Assembly: GCA_022822135.1 (NCBI GenBank) | Contig: JAJECH010000041.1 | Coordinates: 1 to 64,000 of the forward strand | Direction of reading: 5' to 3' | Origin: Pseudomonadales bacterium | GTDB lineage: Bacteria; Pseudomonadota; Gammaproteobacteria; Pseudomonadales; Azotimanducaceae | Length of the DNA stretch: 64,000 nt | In this document: piece by piece, positions 63,901 to 64,000 of the stretch | Layout: every line of letters begins with the position of its first letter | Position numbering within the stretch: the stretch's first letter is position 1 | Notes under the pieces: model-generated | The model's input: the letters and a program-made list of their open reading frames with translations, nothing else | Database searches by the model: none | Told to the model about the DNA's origin: nothing | Translations under genes and position numbers: made by a program

Positions 63901-64000
63901 TTTGGTGGAATCCACGATATTGGTGCGATTGAATGGATCGGCGATGTTGCTCACGATAAAACCGGGATCAATAGTTAGAGAATCACCATCGGGGCTGACC
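63901..64000. other. End of window, no gene recognised
   Basis: The last 100 bases follow the S9 peptidase remnant. A short open frame encodes GFGGIHDIGAIEWIGDVAHD and then stops; I do not recognise it. Confidence 0.25.

Noticed and set aside
1-64000. CRISPR array, rRNA or tRNA genes
   Set aside because: No regularly spaced short repeats and no tRNA or rRNA sequence were recognised by eye; a covariance-model search would be needed to exclude small RNAs.

Overview
The window looks like a chromosomal segment of a Gram-negative bacterium, most likely a free-living (perhaps marine) gammaproteobacterium. The evidence is an lgt-thyA-folA cluster with ATGA-type overlaps, several outer-membrane beta-barrel proteins (two end in the same Leu-Arg-Phe), and very large secreted proteins built from Calx-beta, cadherin-like and SDS22-type leucine-rich repeats. 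No rRNA, tRNA or CRISPR array was recognised. The taxonomic reading is inference.

Layout. (1) 1-8.1 kb: the tail of a barrel protein with a terminator, then a defence-like block. It holds a nuclease-STAND NTPase of about 1398 residues resembling Avs/AVAST proteins, two predicted PD-(D/E)XK proteins and two unknowns. (2) 8.1-20.9 kb: an accessory region of small genes and gene debris. It holds a 0.64 kb duplication (tail of a papain-like peptidase gene plus a 110-residue partner), a family of three tiny related proteins, an intact and a frameshifted copy of another small gene, an orphan Phd-type antitoxin, a RES-type toxin-antitoxin pair, and decayed pieces of parA, istB (IS21) and an IS3 orfA. 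(3) 20.9-45.2 kb: a secretome region with a metalloprotease/Calx-beta/LRR protein, a second HExxH secreted protein, a small Cys protein plus outer-membrane barrel pair, a glycosyltransferase, a one-piece GAF-PAS-kinase-receiver-winged-helix regulator, an LRR/Calx-beta giant and a cadherin-like autotransporter. (4) 45.3-52.7 kb: XRE and ImmA/IrrE regulators with clear operators, a DUF5916 gene broken by an amber codon, and an Nmad3/DUF6998/HicB-like cluster. (5) 52.8-61.5 kb: housekeeping metabolism (enolase-superfamily enzyme, folA, thyA, lgt, NRDE protein, SDR, glpK) and an ECF sigma factor with a long extension. (6) 61.7-64 kb: an AlbA-type ATP-binding regulator, a doubtful ORF and a decayed S9 peptidase.

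The least expected signal is a 23-nt non-coding motif at 25815, 29094 and 34617. It is identical at 19 positions in all three copies, in the same orientation relative to the secreted-protein gene that follows, and lies in an AT-rich stretch each time. It suggests a shared, undescribed regulator of three surface or secreted proteins; the one-piece two-component regulator beside the third copy is a candidate. The other main points are the Avs-like protein and the repeated small-gene families, which indicate duplication and decay in region 2.
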